DNA from: a virus
DNA length: 20,675 nucleotides
Direction: 5' to 3' (one strand)
IMG/VR virus record: IMGVR_UViG_3300030109_005280
Location: 1-20,675 of that record
Shown: piece by piece, positions 7,103 to 13,413 of the stretch
How positions within the stretch are numbered: position 1 is the first letter of the stretch
Layout: every line of letters starts with the position of its first letter
Program-made: the position numbers and the translations under genes
The notes under the pieces: generated by a model
The model's database searches: none
Seen by the model: only the letters and a program-made list of their open reading frames with translations
What the model was told of the DNA's origin: nothing

Positions 7103-8966
7103 TTTACAATTAACTTTTAATTTTAAAAAGCACATTTGGTCAGCCCCAAGCGAATATAAGGATCTTTCGCAGTATGACGAAATAGCAATAGATTTAGAGA
7201 CTAGAGACGAAGGTATTAACGCAGGACTCGGTGCAGGTTGGGCTACTAATAATGGTGAAGTTATTGGTTTTGCCGTTGCCGTTGAAGGGTGGCAGGGTTA
7301 CTTTCCATTTGCACATTTTGGTGGTGGTAATTTAATTAAAGAACAAGTGATTAGATACATGAAAGATGTTTGTGGGTTACCTGCAGTAAAAATATTTCAC
7401 AACGCTCAATATGATGTGGGTTGGTTAAGAGCTATGGGTATTAAAGTACAGGGGGAGATTGTAGATACCATGGTGGCGGGGGGTCTAATTGATGAAAATC
7501 GTTTTAGTTATACTTTAAATTCTTTATCTAAAGATTATCTAGGTGAACTTAAAGCAGAAACTGATTTGGTAGAAGCCGCAAAACAACACGGTGTAGATCC
7601 GAAAGGTGAAATGTGGAAGTTACCTGCGGAGCATGTTGGTTTTTACGCGGAACAAGATGCACGGCTCACGCTAATGTTATGGCAGAGATTTAAAAGTGAA
7701 ATTTACACACAAAGTTTAGGGACTATTTGGGATTTGGAAAAAAGTCTTTTACCTATTCTTATTGAAATGAGAAAACAAGGTATAAGGGTAGACACTGAGA
7801 AATGTTCAAATTTACAAGGTAGTTTTAAAAAACAAGAAAAAGACACGTTACAAAAAATAAAAAAACTTGTAGGTCAAGATATTGATATTTGGGCGGCACG
7901 GCAAATAGGTTTTGCTTTTGATAAATTAGGTATTGATTACCCAAGAACAGCTAAAACAGATGAACCAAGTTTTACACAAAGTTGGTTAAATAATAACCCT
8001 AATGAAATTAGTAAACTTATTGTGCAAGCAAGAGAAATAAATAAATTTCATAATACTTTTTTAAACTCTATTATGAAATACGAACACAATGGTAGAATAC
8101 ATGCTGAGATTAGACAAATAAAAAATGATTTTGGTGGGACAGTAAGTGGTCGATTGTCTATGTCTAACCCTAACTTACAGCAGTTACCTGCAAGATCTAA
8201 AGAGTTTGGCCCAATGGTACGAAGTTTGTTTTTACCTGAAAATGGTTGTCAATGGGGCAGTTTTGATTATTCACAACAAGAACCACGTCTAGTGGTACAT
8301 TACGCATCTTCTATTGGTGAGGGTTATGCAGGTTCTCAGGAATTAGTAGAAGCTTATGCTAATGCTGATGCAGACTTTCATCAAACAGTGGCGGATTTGA
8401 TTGGTATTGAGCGTAAACAAGCTAAAACTATTGGTTTAGGGTTAATGTATGGTATGGGTAAAAACAAATTAGGCACTATGCTAGGGGTAAATCCTGATGA
8501 AGCTCATGATTTAATTAACAAATACAATAGTAAAGCACCATTTGTCAAAGCCTTATCAGATAGATGTATGCAGAAAGCGTCCTCAGAGGGCGTAATTCGC
8601 ACTAAATTAGGTAGAAAATGCCGTTTTGATATGTGGGAGCCAAAAGACTTTGGTATTCACACAGCAGAACGTTTTGATAATGCTTCAGCTAAATATGGGG
8701 CTCAAAACATAAAAAGAGCTTTTACCTACAAAGCTTTAAATCGTCTTATTCAAGGCAGTGCTGCAGATCAGACTAAACAGGCAGTCGTCAATTGCCACAA
8801 AAGAGGGTTTACGCCCATGCTTCAAATACATGATGAGCTCTGTTTTAGTATTAAAAATGATAAAGAGGTTAAGGCTATCAAAAATATTATGGAAAATTGT
8901 ATAGAGTTAAAAGTTCCTAGTGTGGTTGATATTGCTTTAGGTAAAGATTTTGGTGAGGCTAGCTAA
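7095..8966 (+). CDS. Family A DNA polymerase with 3'-5' exonuclease, Leu762 type
   Basis: A 623-residue replicative polymerase. The proofreading domain is intact: D33-x-E35, HNAQYD (102-107) and YAEQD (184-188). Polymerase motif A is FDYSQQEPR (D391), motif B begins R440 and K444 and ends Y452-G, and motif C is HDE (579-581). Aligning motif B with E. coli Pol I (R754, K758, Y766) puts Leu448 at the position of Phe762, the Leu762 class known from marine phage surveys. There is no 5'-nuclease domain, as expected for a phage enzyme. ATG at 7095 has AGGAGAG 6 nt upstream and overlaps the helicase stop by 8 nt. It is the last gene of the operon. Confidence 0.95.
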   Translation: MSNLQLTFNFKKHIWSAPSEYKDLSQYDEIAIDLETRDEGINAGLGAGWATNNGEVIGFAVAVEGWQGYFPFAHFGGGNLIKEQVIRYMKDVCGLPAVKIFHNAQYDVGWLRAMGIKVQGEIVDTMVAGGLIDENRFSYTLNSLSKDYLGELKAETDLVEAAKQHGVDPKGEMWKLPAEHVGFYAEQDARLTLMLWQRFKSEIYTQSLGTIWDLEKSLLPILIEMRKQGIRVDTEKCSNLQGSFKKQEKDTLQKIKKLVGQDIDIWAARQIGFAFDKLGIDYPRTAKTDEPSFTQSWLNNNPNEISKLIVQAREINKFHNTFLNSIMKYEHNGRIHAEIRQIKNDFGGTVSGRLSMSNPNLQQLPARSKEFGPMVRSLFLPENGCQWGSFDYSQQEPRLVVHYASSIGEGYAGSQELVEAYANADADFHQTVADLIGIERKQAKTIGLGLMYGMGKNKLGTMLGVNPDEAHDLINKYNSKAPFVKALSDRCMQKASSEGVIRTKLGRKCRFDMWEPKDFGIHTAERFDNASAKYGAQNIKRAFTYKALNRLIQGSAADQTKQAVVNCHKRGFTPMLQIHDELCFSIKNDKEVKAIKNIMENCIELKVPSVVDIALGKDFGEAS

Positions 8967-8973
8967 TTTTCTC

Positions 8974-9003
8974 TTGACATATCTTATCTAGCTGTAATAA
9001 AAT
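8974..9003 (+). promoter_or_regulatory. Promoter P1 with operator-like spacer
   Basis: TTGACA (8974-8979), an 18-nt spacer, then TAAAAT (8998-9003). The spacer begins TATCTTATCTAGCTG, a motif shared with other promoters in the window. The next ATG is only 8 nt from the -10, so the message would be leaderless or nearly so. Confidence 0.65.
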
Positions 9004-9010
9004 AAGCTTT

Positions 9011-9151
9011 ATGAGTAACAATATAAACCAAGCAATTTTGGAAGACTTGTATGAAGACGGTTTAGAACAAGGTCTTTCTGAAGAAGAAGCGGCAAAATAC
9101 GCTATGGAAAAATTTGAAGAAATGGGACCTGCGGATGAAACAACCTTTTAA
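9011..9151 (+). CDS. Small acidic protein, 46 aa, unknown
   Basis: Begins at the ATG 8 nt after the -10 box of P1 and has no Shine-Dalgarno, so it would need leaderless initiation. The product is acidic and probably all helical (NQAILEDLYEDGLEQGLSEE), with no recognised family. It opens a plus-strand operon of small genes that runs at least to 10548. The stop overlaps the next gene by 17 nt in another frame, which supports it being real. Function unknown; an acidic helical phage protein could bind a host protein or mimic DNA, but nothing in the sequence proves either. Confidence 0.6.
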   Translation: MSNNINQAILEDLYEDGLEQGLSEEEAAKYAMEKFEEMGPADETTF

Positions 9152-9398
9152 TAAAAATGGATCTGTTTTAACAGATAATGCAGAAAACTCTACTAAACTT
9201 TTAGGTGAATATGCACAATATCTCCAGATGTTAGCAGAGTGGTGTTTATGTTACATGGATAAACATCAAAAATTAAATTTAACACAACATGATTTTGTCA
9301 GGTTAGAGGTAGACAAAGAGAAAGGAACAGATGTTCAAACAATAATTAATGAACTTAATAAAATGACTATGGAGCTAGAGAAAAACAACTATGAGTAA
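9135..9398 (+). CDS. Hypothetical protein, 87 aa
   Basis: No family recognised. The likely start is ATG at 9135 inside the end of the previous gene; an in-frame TTG at 9114 lies further upstream but is a poor start. The middle (KLLGEYAQYLQMLAEWCLCY) predicts amphipathic helix and the C-terminus is charged (ELNKMTMELEKNN). There is no membrane segment. It overlaps the next gene by 8 nt, so it is part of the same compact operon. Confidence 0.6.
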   Translation: MKQPFNKNGSVLTDNAENSTKLLGEYAQYLQMLAEWCLCYMDKHQKLNLTQHDFVRLEVDKEKGTDVQTIINELNKMTMELEKNNYE

Positions 9399-9549
9399 AA
9401 AAGACGAAGAAATTAGAGAAACATATATTGAAGATAGAGATGATCAACAGTTACAAAACAACAATGACGAAAATTTAGAATGGATTGAAGAAGAGCGACA
9501 AAAACTTTTAAATGAATTACAAAAGGAGTACAACAATGGATGTAACTAA
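9391..9549 (+). CDS. Small acidic coiled-coil-like protein, 52 aa
   Basis: Starts at ATG 9391 overlapping the previous stop (TATGAGTAA) and ends inside the next gene. It is very rich in Glu, Asp, Gln and Asn (NLEWIEEERQKLLNELQKE), which predicts a single charged helix. Overlaps on both sides and the absence of internal stops support translation. No family is recognised. Its 3' end carries the AAGGAG ribosome binding site of the ribbon-helix-helix gene. Confidence 0.55.
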   Translation: MSKKDEEIRETYIEDRDDQQLQNNNDENLEWIEEERQKLLNELQKEYNNGCN

Positions 9550-9742
9550 ATGGAAAAGTGTAGCAATAACAGTGGAAGATTATGCTGTTTTAAGAAGTTT
9601 ATGTAATAAAGAGTTTCGTAAACCTGCGGCCTTCGTCAGCATGTTGTTAAAAGGTTATGTTGAGAAACAAGCTAAAGGAAGTAAGATTAAACCAGAAACC
9701 TTTATAAAAAAACTTTTAGCGGAAAGTAAAGATGTTAATTGA
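9536..9742 (+). CDS. Ribbon-helix-helix-like DNA-binding protein, 68 aa
   Basis: The start is chosen at ATG 9536 because AAGGAG lies 7 nt upstream; an earlier in-frame ATG at 9512 lacks one. The N-terminus WKSVAITVEDYAVLRSLC looks like the beta strand and first helix of an Arc/MetJ fold. It is followed by a turn and second helix (RKPAAFVSMLLKGYVEKQ), then a basic tail. Proteins of this fold bind operators as dimers or serve as antitoxins. No toxin is adjacent, so a phage transcription regulator is more likely. It is the only candidate in this window for the factor that reads the repeated promoter-spacer motif, but that link is untested. Confidence 0.6.
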   Translation: MDVTKWKSVAITVEDYAVLRSLCNKEFRKPAAFVSMLLKGYVEKQAKGSKIKPETFIKKLLAESKDVN

Positions 9743-10178
9743 GCGAGCTTGGGCAATGCCTTCTCACAAAACTTTTGAAATACCACCTATTGCAAAACTA
9801 ATAGAGGCCGAGTTAGGGTACACTTTTGTGGACCCTTTCCCTTACCCTTATAAACAAGACGCAATTGAGTATTTAAAAACCATACCGTCTGAATCAGTGG
9901 AGTCTCTTGCTTTTGATCCACCTTACTCACAAAGACAGTTGAAAGAAATGTACGAAGGTAATGGTCTTTCTTTAGACAACCCAATGAACGCTTCTTACTG
10001 GTCTAATTGTAAAAAAGAGATAGGTAGAATTGTTAAAAAAAATGGCAGGGTTATGTCTTTTGGTTGGAATAGTGGGGGTATTGGTAAAAAGTATGGTTTC
10101 AAGTTGAATCGTATTTTACTCGTGGCTCACGGTGGTCAACACAACGACACCATTTGCACTGTGGATATTAAACAATAG
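9732..10178 (+). CDS. DPPY-motif methyltransferase-like phage protein
   Basis: A 148-residue protein with the catalytic motif of adenine or cytosine-N4 methyltransferases (AFDPPYS, about 60-66). It is followed by QRQLKEMYEGNGLS, FGWNSGGIGKKYGF and a conserved ending HGGQHNDTI. This belongs to a small phage family usually annotated as SAM-dependent DNA methyltransferase. At 148 residues it is shorter than a full enzyme, and the SAM-binding FxGxG motif is not visible. It may act with a partner or may not methylate at all. The ATG is 4-5 nt after GGAAAG and overlaps the previous stop by 11 nt. Methylation of phage DNA would fit the antirestriction gene at 19207. Confidence 0.75.
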   Translation: MLIERAWAMPSHKTFEIPPIAKLIEAELGYTFVDPFPYPYKQDAIEYLKTIPSESVESLAFDPPYSQRQLKEMYEGNGLSLDNPMNASYWSNCKKEIGRIVKKNGRVMSFGWNSGGIGKKYGFKLNRILLVAHGGQHNDTICTVDIKQ

Positions 10179-10306
10179 TGCCTAAAGTCAAACTAAAGAA
10201 AAATGAAACCTTTAACATTTTAATTAAAAGGTGGCTAAGAGCCGTGCAAAAGGCTAATATCATGAAAGAACTTAAACGAAGAGAGTATTACGATAAAAAC
10301 AAATGA
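10178..10306 (+). CDS. rpsU: Ribosomal protein bS21 homologue (phage-encoded, 42 aa)
   Basis: A 42-residue basic protein starting at GTG 10178 in a TAGTG overlap with the previous stop. It follows the bS21 pattern closely: MPKVKLKKNETFNILIKRW, then VQKANIMKELKRREYYDK, equivalent to the bacterial signature K-x-(R/K)-x-N-E-x-F...A-L-R-R-F-K...K-A-G-x-x-x-E-x-R-R-R-E-Y-Y-x-K. The basic C-terminal extension of cellular bS21 (about 71 aa in E. coli) is missing, so this is a minimal version. bS21 sits on the 30S platform near the anti-Shine-Dalgarno and helps initiation. Phage bS21 proteins are known and are thought to redirect host ribosomes. The ATGA overlap with the following gene supports expression. 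Confidence 0.82.
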   Translation: MPKVKLKKNETFNILIKRWLRAVQKANIMKELKRREYYDKNK

Positions 10307-10548
10307 TAAAAAGAATACATGTTAATCAACATATCATAAAGAAAAATGCTAAAACAGGTGAAAGAGAGCCTGTCATAACTGTTAAAACTTCAAAACAAAA
10401 TGTTTATGGACACACCGTTGAAGTACAGGGGGCCTCAAAAGTTGTTTACTCTCCTGATAAACCATTGTCTTGTGGTGCAAAAGTTTGGATGGAAACTAAA
10501 GAAATTTGTATTGTAGACAACGGGAAAGAAAAAATAAAAGTTATTTAG
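10303..10548 (+). CDS. Conserved hypothetical protein, 81 aa
   Basis: Starts in an ATGA overlap with the bS21 gene. The sequence (MIKRIHVNQHIIKKN, REPVITVKTSKQNVYGH, SCGAKVWMETKEI) is beta-rich and resembles short conserved phage and plasmid proteins of unknown function. The strand-turn pattern with conserved SKVVYS and LSCGAKVW suggests a small beta barrel. Its coupling to bS21 is notable, but no role can be assigned. Confidence 0.7.
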   Translation: MIKRIHVNQHIIKKNAKTGEREPVITVKTSKQNVYGHTVEVQGASKVVYSPDKPLSCGAKVWMETKEICIVDNGKEKIKVI

Positions 10549-10572
10549 CCATACCATACCACACCATATACG
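10549..10572. repeat. CCATA repeat cluster R0
   Basis: Starts right after the stop codon at 10548: about four CCATA or CCACA units in tandem. The same pentamer makes up longer arrays at 16965, 17676 and 18984. Confidence 0.6.
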
Positions 10573-10581
10573 GTCAAGAAC

Positions 10582-10610
10582 TAGACATTTTTATGCCATA
10601 TGAGAAAATA
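10582..10610 (+). promoter_or_regulatory. Weak promoter candidate for gene at 10616
   Basis: TAGACA (10582-10587) followed at 16-17 nt by GAAAAT/AAAATA. The ATG at 10616 lies about 6 nt from this box and has no ribosome binding site, so it would be another leaderless message. The match to consensus is modest. Confidence 0.3.
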
Positions 10611-10615
10611 ACCAT

Positions 10616-10837
10616 ATGGCAAGTAAAAAAACTACAAATTGGGACGAATTATTAGAAACTGATGTATTTGCAACAGGTCTAGCAAATCCGTCAGATCTAA
10701 GCCCTGATGATTTACATGCTTTTGTCGAATCAATTTATCAAGATTATATCTTTTATAAAAAACAAAAATATGATACATATGTAATTAAACTTTATGAGAC
10801 CATATTATCTCATTTAATTAAAACATATGGACATTGA
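10616..10837 (+). CDS. Hypothetical protein, 73 aa
   Basis: No family recognised. The product begins MASKKTTNWDELLETDVFA, continues NPSDLSPDDLHAFVESIYQD and ends in an aromatic-rich helix (YDTYVIKLYETILSHLIKTY). There is no signal peptide or clear membrane span. The start ATG lies within CCATATGG and lacks a Shine-Dalgarno. It is separated from the upstream operon by the R0 repeats and a possible promoter, and followed after 5 nt by the next gene. Confidence 0.6.
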   Translation: MASKKTTNWDELLETDVFATGLANPSDLSPDDLHAFVESIYQDYIFYKKQKYDTYVIKLYETILSHLIKTYGH

Positions 10838-10842
10838 AATAA

Positions 10843-11304
10843 TTGAGTGATTTTACCGTAACACAAACTTATCAACTTTCTCCAGATGCTTTAGCTTTTC
10901 CTGAGTTAAAGCCAGAAGAACGTTTATGGCGTAGTGTAGTCATAACCGCTTTAGAAGATGCTCGTATTACACATTCTGACCGCAAACACTCCATAGCAAA
11001 ACTTAAAGCTCATAATTGGATTTTAAACAACACTTCTAATTTTTTTGATATATGTTGTTGGGCAGGATTAGATCCTGAAGTCATTCAAGCTAATTACCGT
11101 AAAAGTTTAAAGAAAGGCATAGTTACCTTTAATAAAAAACAAATACTTTGGTTTCGATATGACAGGGTATATCAAAGACTTAAAGAAAATTTAGATGTAG
11201 AAGAAAAAAAACATATACGAAGACAAATAAAAAACATGCGGTTTAAAATATATCAAACTTCTGAAGAGATTTTAAATGAAACGTTTATATCTTTTTTGTT
11301 TTAA
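10843..11304 (+). CDS. Conserved phage protein of unknown function, 153 aa, TTG start
   Basis: The frame lacks any ATG before residue 130, so TTG at 10843 (MSDFTVTQTYQLSP) is the only reasonable start. The middle (EERLWRSVVITALEDAR, then KAHNWILNNTSNFFDICCWAG and LDPEVIQANYRKSLKKG) resembles a family in phages and prophages where a Trp-containing helix pair precedes a helix-turn-helix-like segment. The C-terminus is basic and helical (EEKKHIRRQIKNMRF). DNA binding is possible but not demonstrated. Confidence 0.65.
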   Translation: MSDFTVTQTYQLSPDALAFPELKPEERLWRSVVITALEDARITHSDRKHSIAKLKAHNWILNNTSNFFDICCWAGLDPEVIQANYRKSLKKGIVTFNKKQILWFRYDRVYQRLKENLDVEEKKHIRRQIKNMRFKIYQTSEEILNETFISFLF

Positions 11305-11472
11305 AAAGGGAATGGAAAGGTAGCCTTGTACTTTCAATCATTCTAAAATTAAATGAAGACATCTTCCCATTCCAAAGGGGGTTGTTATGTTAGTAACTTC
11401 TTATTATTACCTGATAATCATATATTTGTAAACCCCTTGTACCATGTTGATATTTAAGTTATTTTTACATTT
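11305..11472. other. Structured 168-bp intergenic region
   Basis: Two long-range complementary pairs are visible: GGAATGG (from about 11311) with CCATTCC (to about 11373), and AAGGGG-GTT (from about 11375) with AACCCCTT (to about 11440). Between the latter is a 14-codon ORF (ATG 11387) preceded by AAGGGGG, possibly a leader peptide. No promoter is convincing. It could be an untranslated leader of the following nuclease gene or a small RNA. Confidence 0.3.
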
Positions 11473-12108
11473 ATGGGTAGAATTACAGACAAAAGTAACC
11501 ATATTGAATTAACAGACGAGTTTTTAAAAACTTGGAAACCTGATTTTAAAGGACGAAGAGGTATCTATGTTCGTGATACCATACAAAAAAACCTGTTATG
11601 TAATGCAAGTAAAAAAGGATCACATAGTTTTGGTTTTGATTATTCTTTAAAAGGTGTTCATAAATCAAAAGTCATCGGCTATTATCCTGCTATGTCAATT
11701 CAAGATGCACGGATCAGGGTGCAAGAATGTGAAAAATTGGTAGCTCAAGGTTTAACTTATGATGATGTTTTTGAAATAAAACGATTACCTAGTATGATTT
11801 ATTTTTTAGAAAATTCTCAGGGGCATATAAAAATAGGTAAAAGTAACGATTGGGTACATAGAGTTAAGCAACTGGTTTTATCAACAGAGGGGGTAAGATT
11901 AATCGGTATTCGTTTAGAAACAGATATTTTTAATGAAACTAGATTGCACAATTTATATCAAACTTTTCGTTTTACAGGCAACGAATATTTTGTAGATGAA
12001 AAAGGTTTTATTAAACAACTTATTACTCAAGCGGTTGTTTATAATGTTTCAGAAGAACAACTTAATAAAATGATTCAAAGTCAAGAAAGGGTTATCTACC
12101 ATAAATAA
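11473..12108 (+). CDS. Integrase arm-binding (DUF4102-like) domain fused to GIY-YIG nuclease
   Basis: 211 residues in two parts. Residues about 8-98 look like the DUF4102 arm-type DNA-binding domain of P4-family integrases: FKGRRGIYVRD, a strand rich in Lys and Gly, then the signature VIGYYPAMSIQDARIRVQE (68-86) and VAQGLTYDD. Residues about 107-185 form a GIY-YIG domain of the T5orf172/MUG113 type: MIYFLE (Y110), IKIGKS (119-124), R130, ETRLH with E155 and H159, and R166 plus GNEYF (169-173). No tyrosine recombinase catalytic domain follows. A site-specific nicking or homing nuclease is a reasonable inference. No Shine-Dalgarno precedes the ATG. The stop codon lies in the terminator stem. 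Confidence 0.82.
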   Translation: MGRITDKSNHIELTDEFLKTWKPDFKGRRGIYVRDTIQKNLLCNASKKGSHSFGFDYSLKGVHKSKVIGYYPAMSIQDARIRVQECEKLVAQGLTYDDVFEIKRLPSMIYFLENSQGHIKIGKSNDWVHRVKQLVLSTEGVRLIGIRLETDIFNETRLHNLYQTFRFTGNEYFVDEKGFIKQLITQAVVYNVSEEQLNKMIQSQERVIYHK

Positions 12109-12118
12109 CCCTTTTTTT
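12087..12118 (+). terminator. Intrinsic terminator of the DUF4102-GIY-YIG gene
   Basis: Stem AAGGGTTAT (12087-12095) with ATAACCCTT (12105-12113), 9-nt loop, then a T run to 12118. The stop codon TAA is within the right arm. Confidence 0.85.
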
Positions 12119-12145
12119 CGAGGTACTTTGGGTAGGGGCTATCTA

Positions 12146-12191
12146 AATAAACGCGAATATAAGCCCCTGAGAAAGCCGTTTTTTTGCAAAA
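12146..12191. terminator. Convergent-junction element, right copy (inverted-repeat partner of 1032-1079)
   Basis: Lies between the plus-strand nuclease gene and the converging minus-strand operon. It reads AAACGCG, AATATAAGCCCCTGAG, then CCGTTTTTTTGCAAAAT, and matches the reverse complement of the left element in the order and spacing of its blocks. AAACG and CGTTT arms plus the T run suit termination of plus-strand transcripts. Confidence 0.5.
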
Positions 12192-12196
12192 TCTTC

Positions 12197-12361
12197 TTAA
12201 TCATCTAATTTAGTTATTAAATTCGTGGTTTCATATTCTTTTACTTGTTCACCTCTCGTAATTCCTATATTAGCCTTATCCCAAGCTTCTTCTTCATTGT
12301 TAGCATCTACAGTATAAGTAGTAACAATTACTTTTTCTTCTTCAAAGAAATAACTATTCAT
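12197..12361 (-). CDS. Small hypothetical protein, 54 aa
   Basis: The ATG (12361) is in an ATGA overlap with the preceding gene's stop, and AAGGAGATGTAA provides a strong ribosome binding site. The product begins MNSYFFEEEKVIVTTYTVDA, continues NNEEEAWDKANIGITRGEQ and ends KLDD. The alternation of beta strand and an acidic helix containing the motif EEAWDKA is typical of short phage proteins of unknown function. It is the last gene of the long minus-strand operon. Confidence 0.75.
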   Translation of the reverse strand: MNSYFFEEEKVIVTTYTVDANNEEEAWDKANIGITRGEQVKEYETTNLITKLDD

Positions 12362-12597
12362 TTACATCTCCTTACTGCCGATATTAAATTAATAGACCTT
12401 GCAATAGTGTGCCTTACGTCATTAAGATGTCTACTGACAAATTTTTCTACTTGTGGATCATGCTCCTGACTGGCCACCATACTCATTAGCTCTTTTAATT
12501 TGTTATGAGCATCTTGCGAAAGCTCAGTAAGCTTTTTTAAATCATCACGTCTATCTATATCTACTACTTTTTTATTTACTTTTTTTGCTTTTTTCAT
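12358..12597 (-). CDS. Small basic helical protein, 79 aa
   Basis: Start taken at the ATG with GGAG 6 nt upstream (12597); an earlier in-frame ATG at 12609 lacks a ribosome binding site. The N-terminus is strongly basic (MKKAKKVNKKVVDIDRRDD). It is followed by long amphipathic helices (LKKLTELSQDAHNKLKELMS and a later segment VEKFVSRHLNDVRHTIARS). It could bind nucleic acid or form a helical bundle. No family recognised. Confidence 0.7.
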   Translation of the reverse strand: MKKAKKVNKKVVDIDRRDDLKKLTELSQDAHNKLKELMSMVASQEHDPQVEKFVSRHLNDVRHTIARSINLISAVRRCK

Positions 12598-12618
12598 ATC
12601 ATACTCCATATTGGTTAT

Positions 12619-12951
12619 TTAATATATTTTACTTACACTTGCTTTTTTGTTGACAATTCTATAACCGTCAATAAAAACTGGTTCTTTATTTTTAAAAATA
12701 AATTCTATGCCTAATGCTTTTTGCACCACCATAATAGTATCCATAGCCATAGGTTCTCGTTCATCTATCTCGTACCAATTCTCATCACCATTTTCATCAA
12801 GAGCCACGTCCCACGAATCAGGGTTCAAGGCGGTTACCATAAGAACATCATTATTCAACATATAAGCCGTGTTGATCTTCGTTAAAAAAACAATTCGTTG
12901 CTTTTTATTAACTCCGTCTTCGGTAACATATCTATCTTCGGTTATTGTCAT
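12619..12951 (-). CDS. Hypothetical protein, 110 aa
   Basis: Begins MTITEDRYVTEDGVNKKQRI, with GAGGT upstream of the ATG and a 20-nt overlap with the preceding gene. Acidic and beta-rich in the middle (NPDSWDVALDENGDENWYEI), ending in a more basic strand-rich part (FKNKEPVFIDGYRIVNKK). No motif or membrane segment is recognisable, so nothing about function can be stated. Confidence 0.7.
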   Translation of the reverse strand: MTITEDRYVTEDGVNKKQRIVFLTKINTAYMLNNDVLMVTALNPDSWDVALDENGDENWYEIDEREPMAMDTIMVVQKALGIEFIFKNKEPVFIDGYRIVNKKASVSKIY

Positions 12952-13114
12952 TTTTTACCTCTTTTGTGTCTTGTTCTTTTTTCCATTCATGTATGGCGAG
13001 TAATAAATCTTCATTATCCTCTATTAAATTTTTGTGCGTCATGTTGCATTTGTCGTTCACATTTAATTCTAGCCATTTTATAATACGTCTCAATACATAT
13101 TTACTTTTCATCAT
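12932..13114 (-). CDS. Small hypothetical protein, 60 aa
   Basis: The frame is open upstream, but the start is placed at the ATG pair (13114/13111) preceded by AGGAG inside the end of the previous gene. The product (MMKSKYVLRRIIKWLELNVN, then LIEDNEDLLLAIHEWKKEQD) is basic at the start and acidic later, probably two helices. Overlap at both ends indicates coupled translation. Confidence 0.65.
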   Translation of the reverse strand: MMKSKYVLRRIIKWLELNVNDKCNMTHKNLIEDNEDLLLAIHEWKKEQDTKEVKNDNNRR

Positions 13115-13262
13115 TTTTCTCCTGCATGTACTCATGCAATGCTTTAGTTTGTTCTTCGGTTGTAAGACTTCTAGCAATGTACTTCTTGATTGCTAGTTCT
13201 TTCTCTTCTTTTGTTACATTAATTCTGTTTATTTCCCACCATAGATATGCAAAGTCAGTCAT
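13101..13262 (-). CDS. Small helical protein, 53 aa
   Basis: ATG 13262 overlaps the preceding stop (ATGA) and has AGGGGA upstream. The product is MTDFAYLWWEINRINVTKEE, KELAIKKYIARSLTTEEQ and a charged tail; helical with two adjacent tryptophans. Not recognised. It is too short for many gene finders, but its ribosome binding site and overlaps on both sides make it convincing. Confidence 0.65.
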   Translation of the reverse strand: MTDFAYLWWEINRINVTKEEKELAIKKYIARSLTTEEQTKALHEYMQEKNDEK

Positions 13263-13405
13263 TTATGTCCCCTGTACTCGTAATCAATAATTGTTATTTG
13301 ATCTTGTATGTGTTCTAAATCCTCTTGTGCAACCTCAGTCGGTTCATCTAATAAACAAGCAATAGATATACTGAGTTCATCAATAGCTTTTTTTAATTTA
13401 CTCAT
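13259..13405 (-). CDS. Small acidic helical protein, 48 aa
   Basis: Starts at 13405 with AGGGGGAACG before the ATG and ends in an ATGA overlap with the next gene. The sequence MSKLKKAIDELSISIACLLD, then EVAQEDLEHIQDQITIID, predicts an amphipathic helical hairpin or coiled coil. Function unknown. Confidence 0.65.
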   Translation of the reverse strand: MSKLKKAIDELSISIACLLDEPTEVAQEDLEHIQDQITIIDYEYRGHK

Positions 13406-13413
13406 CGTTCCCC

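Noticed and set aside
9787-9984. Minus-strand protein of 65 aa
   Set aside because: Antisense to the DPPY-motif gene, with no ribosome binding site or homology.
11305-11472. Attachment site or tRNA gene before the arm-domain protein
   Set aside because: No cloverleaf can be drawn and no duplicated core sequence is found elsewhere in the window.
11473-11770. Phage integrase
   Set aside because: Only the arm-type DNA-binding domain is present; no core-binding or tyrosine recombinase catalytic domain (R...HxxR...Y) follows.
12898-13196. Plus-strand hydrophobic proteins of 61 and 83 aa
   Set aside because: They are antisense to a chain of overlapping minus-strand genes that have good ribosome binding sites.
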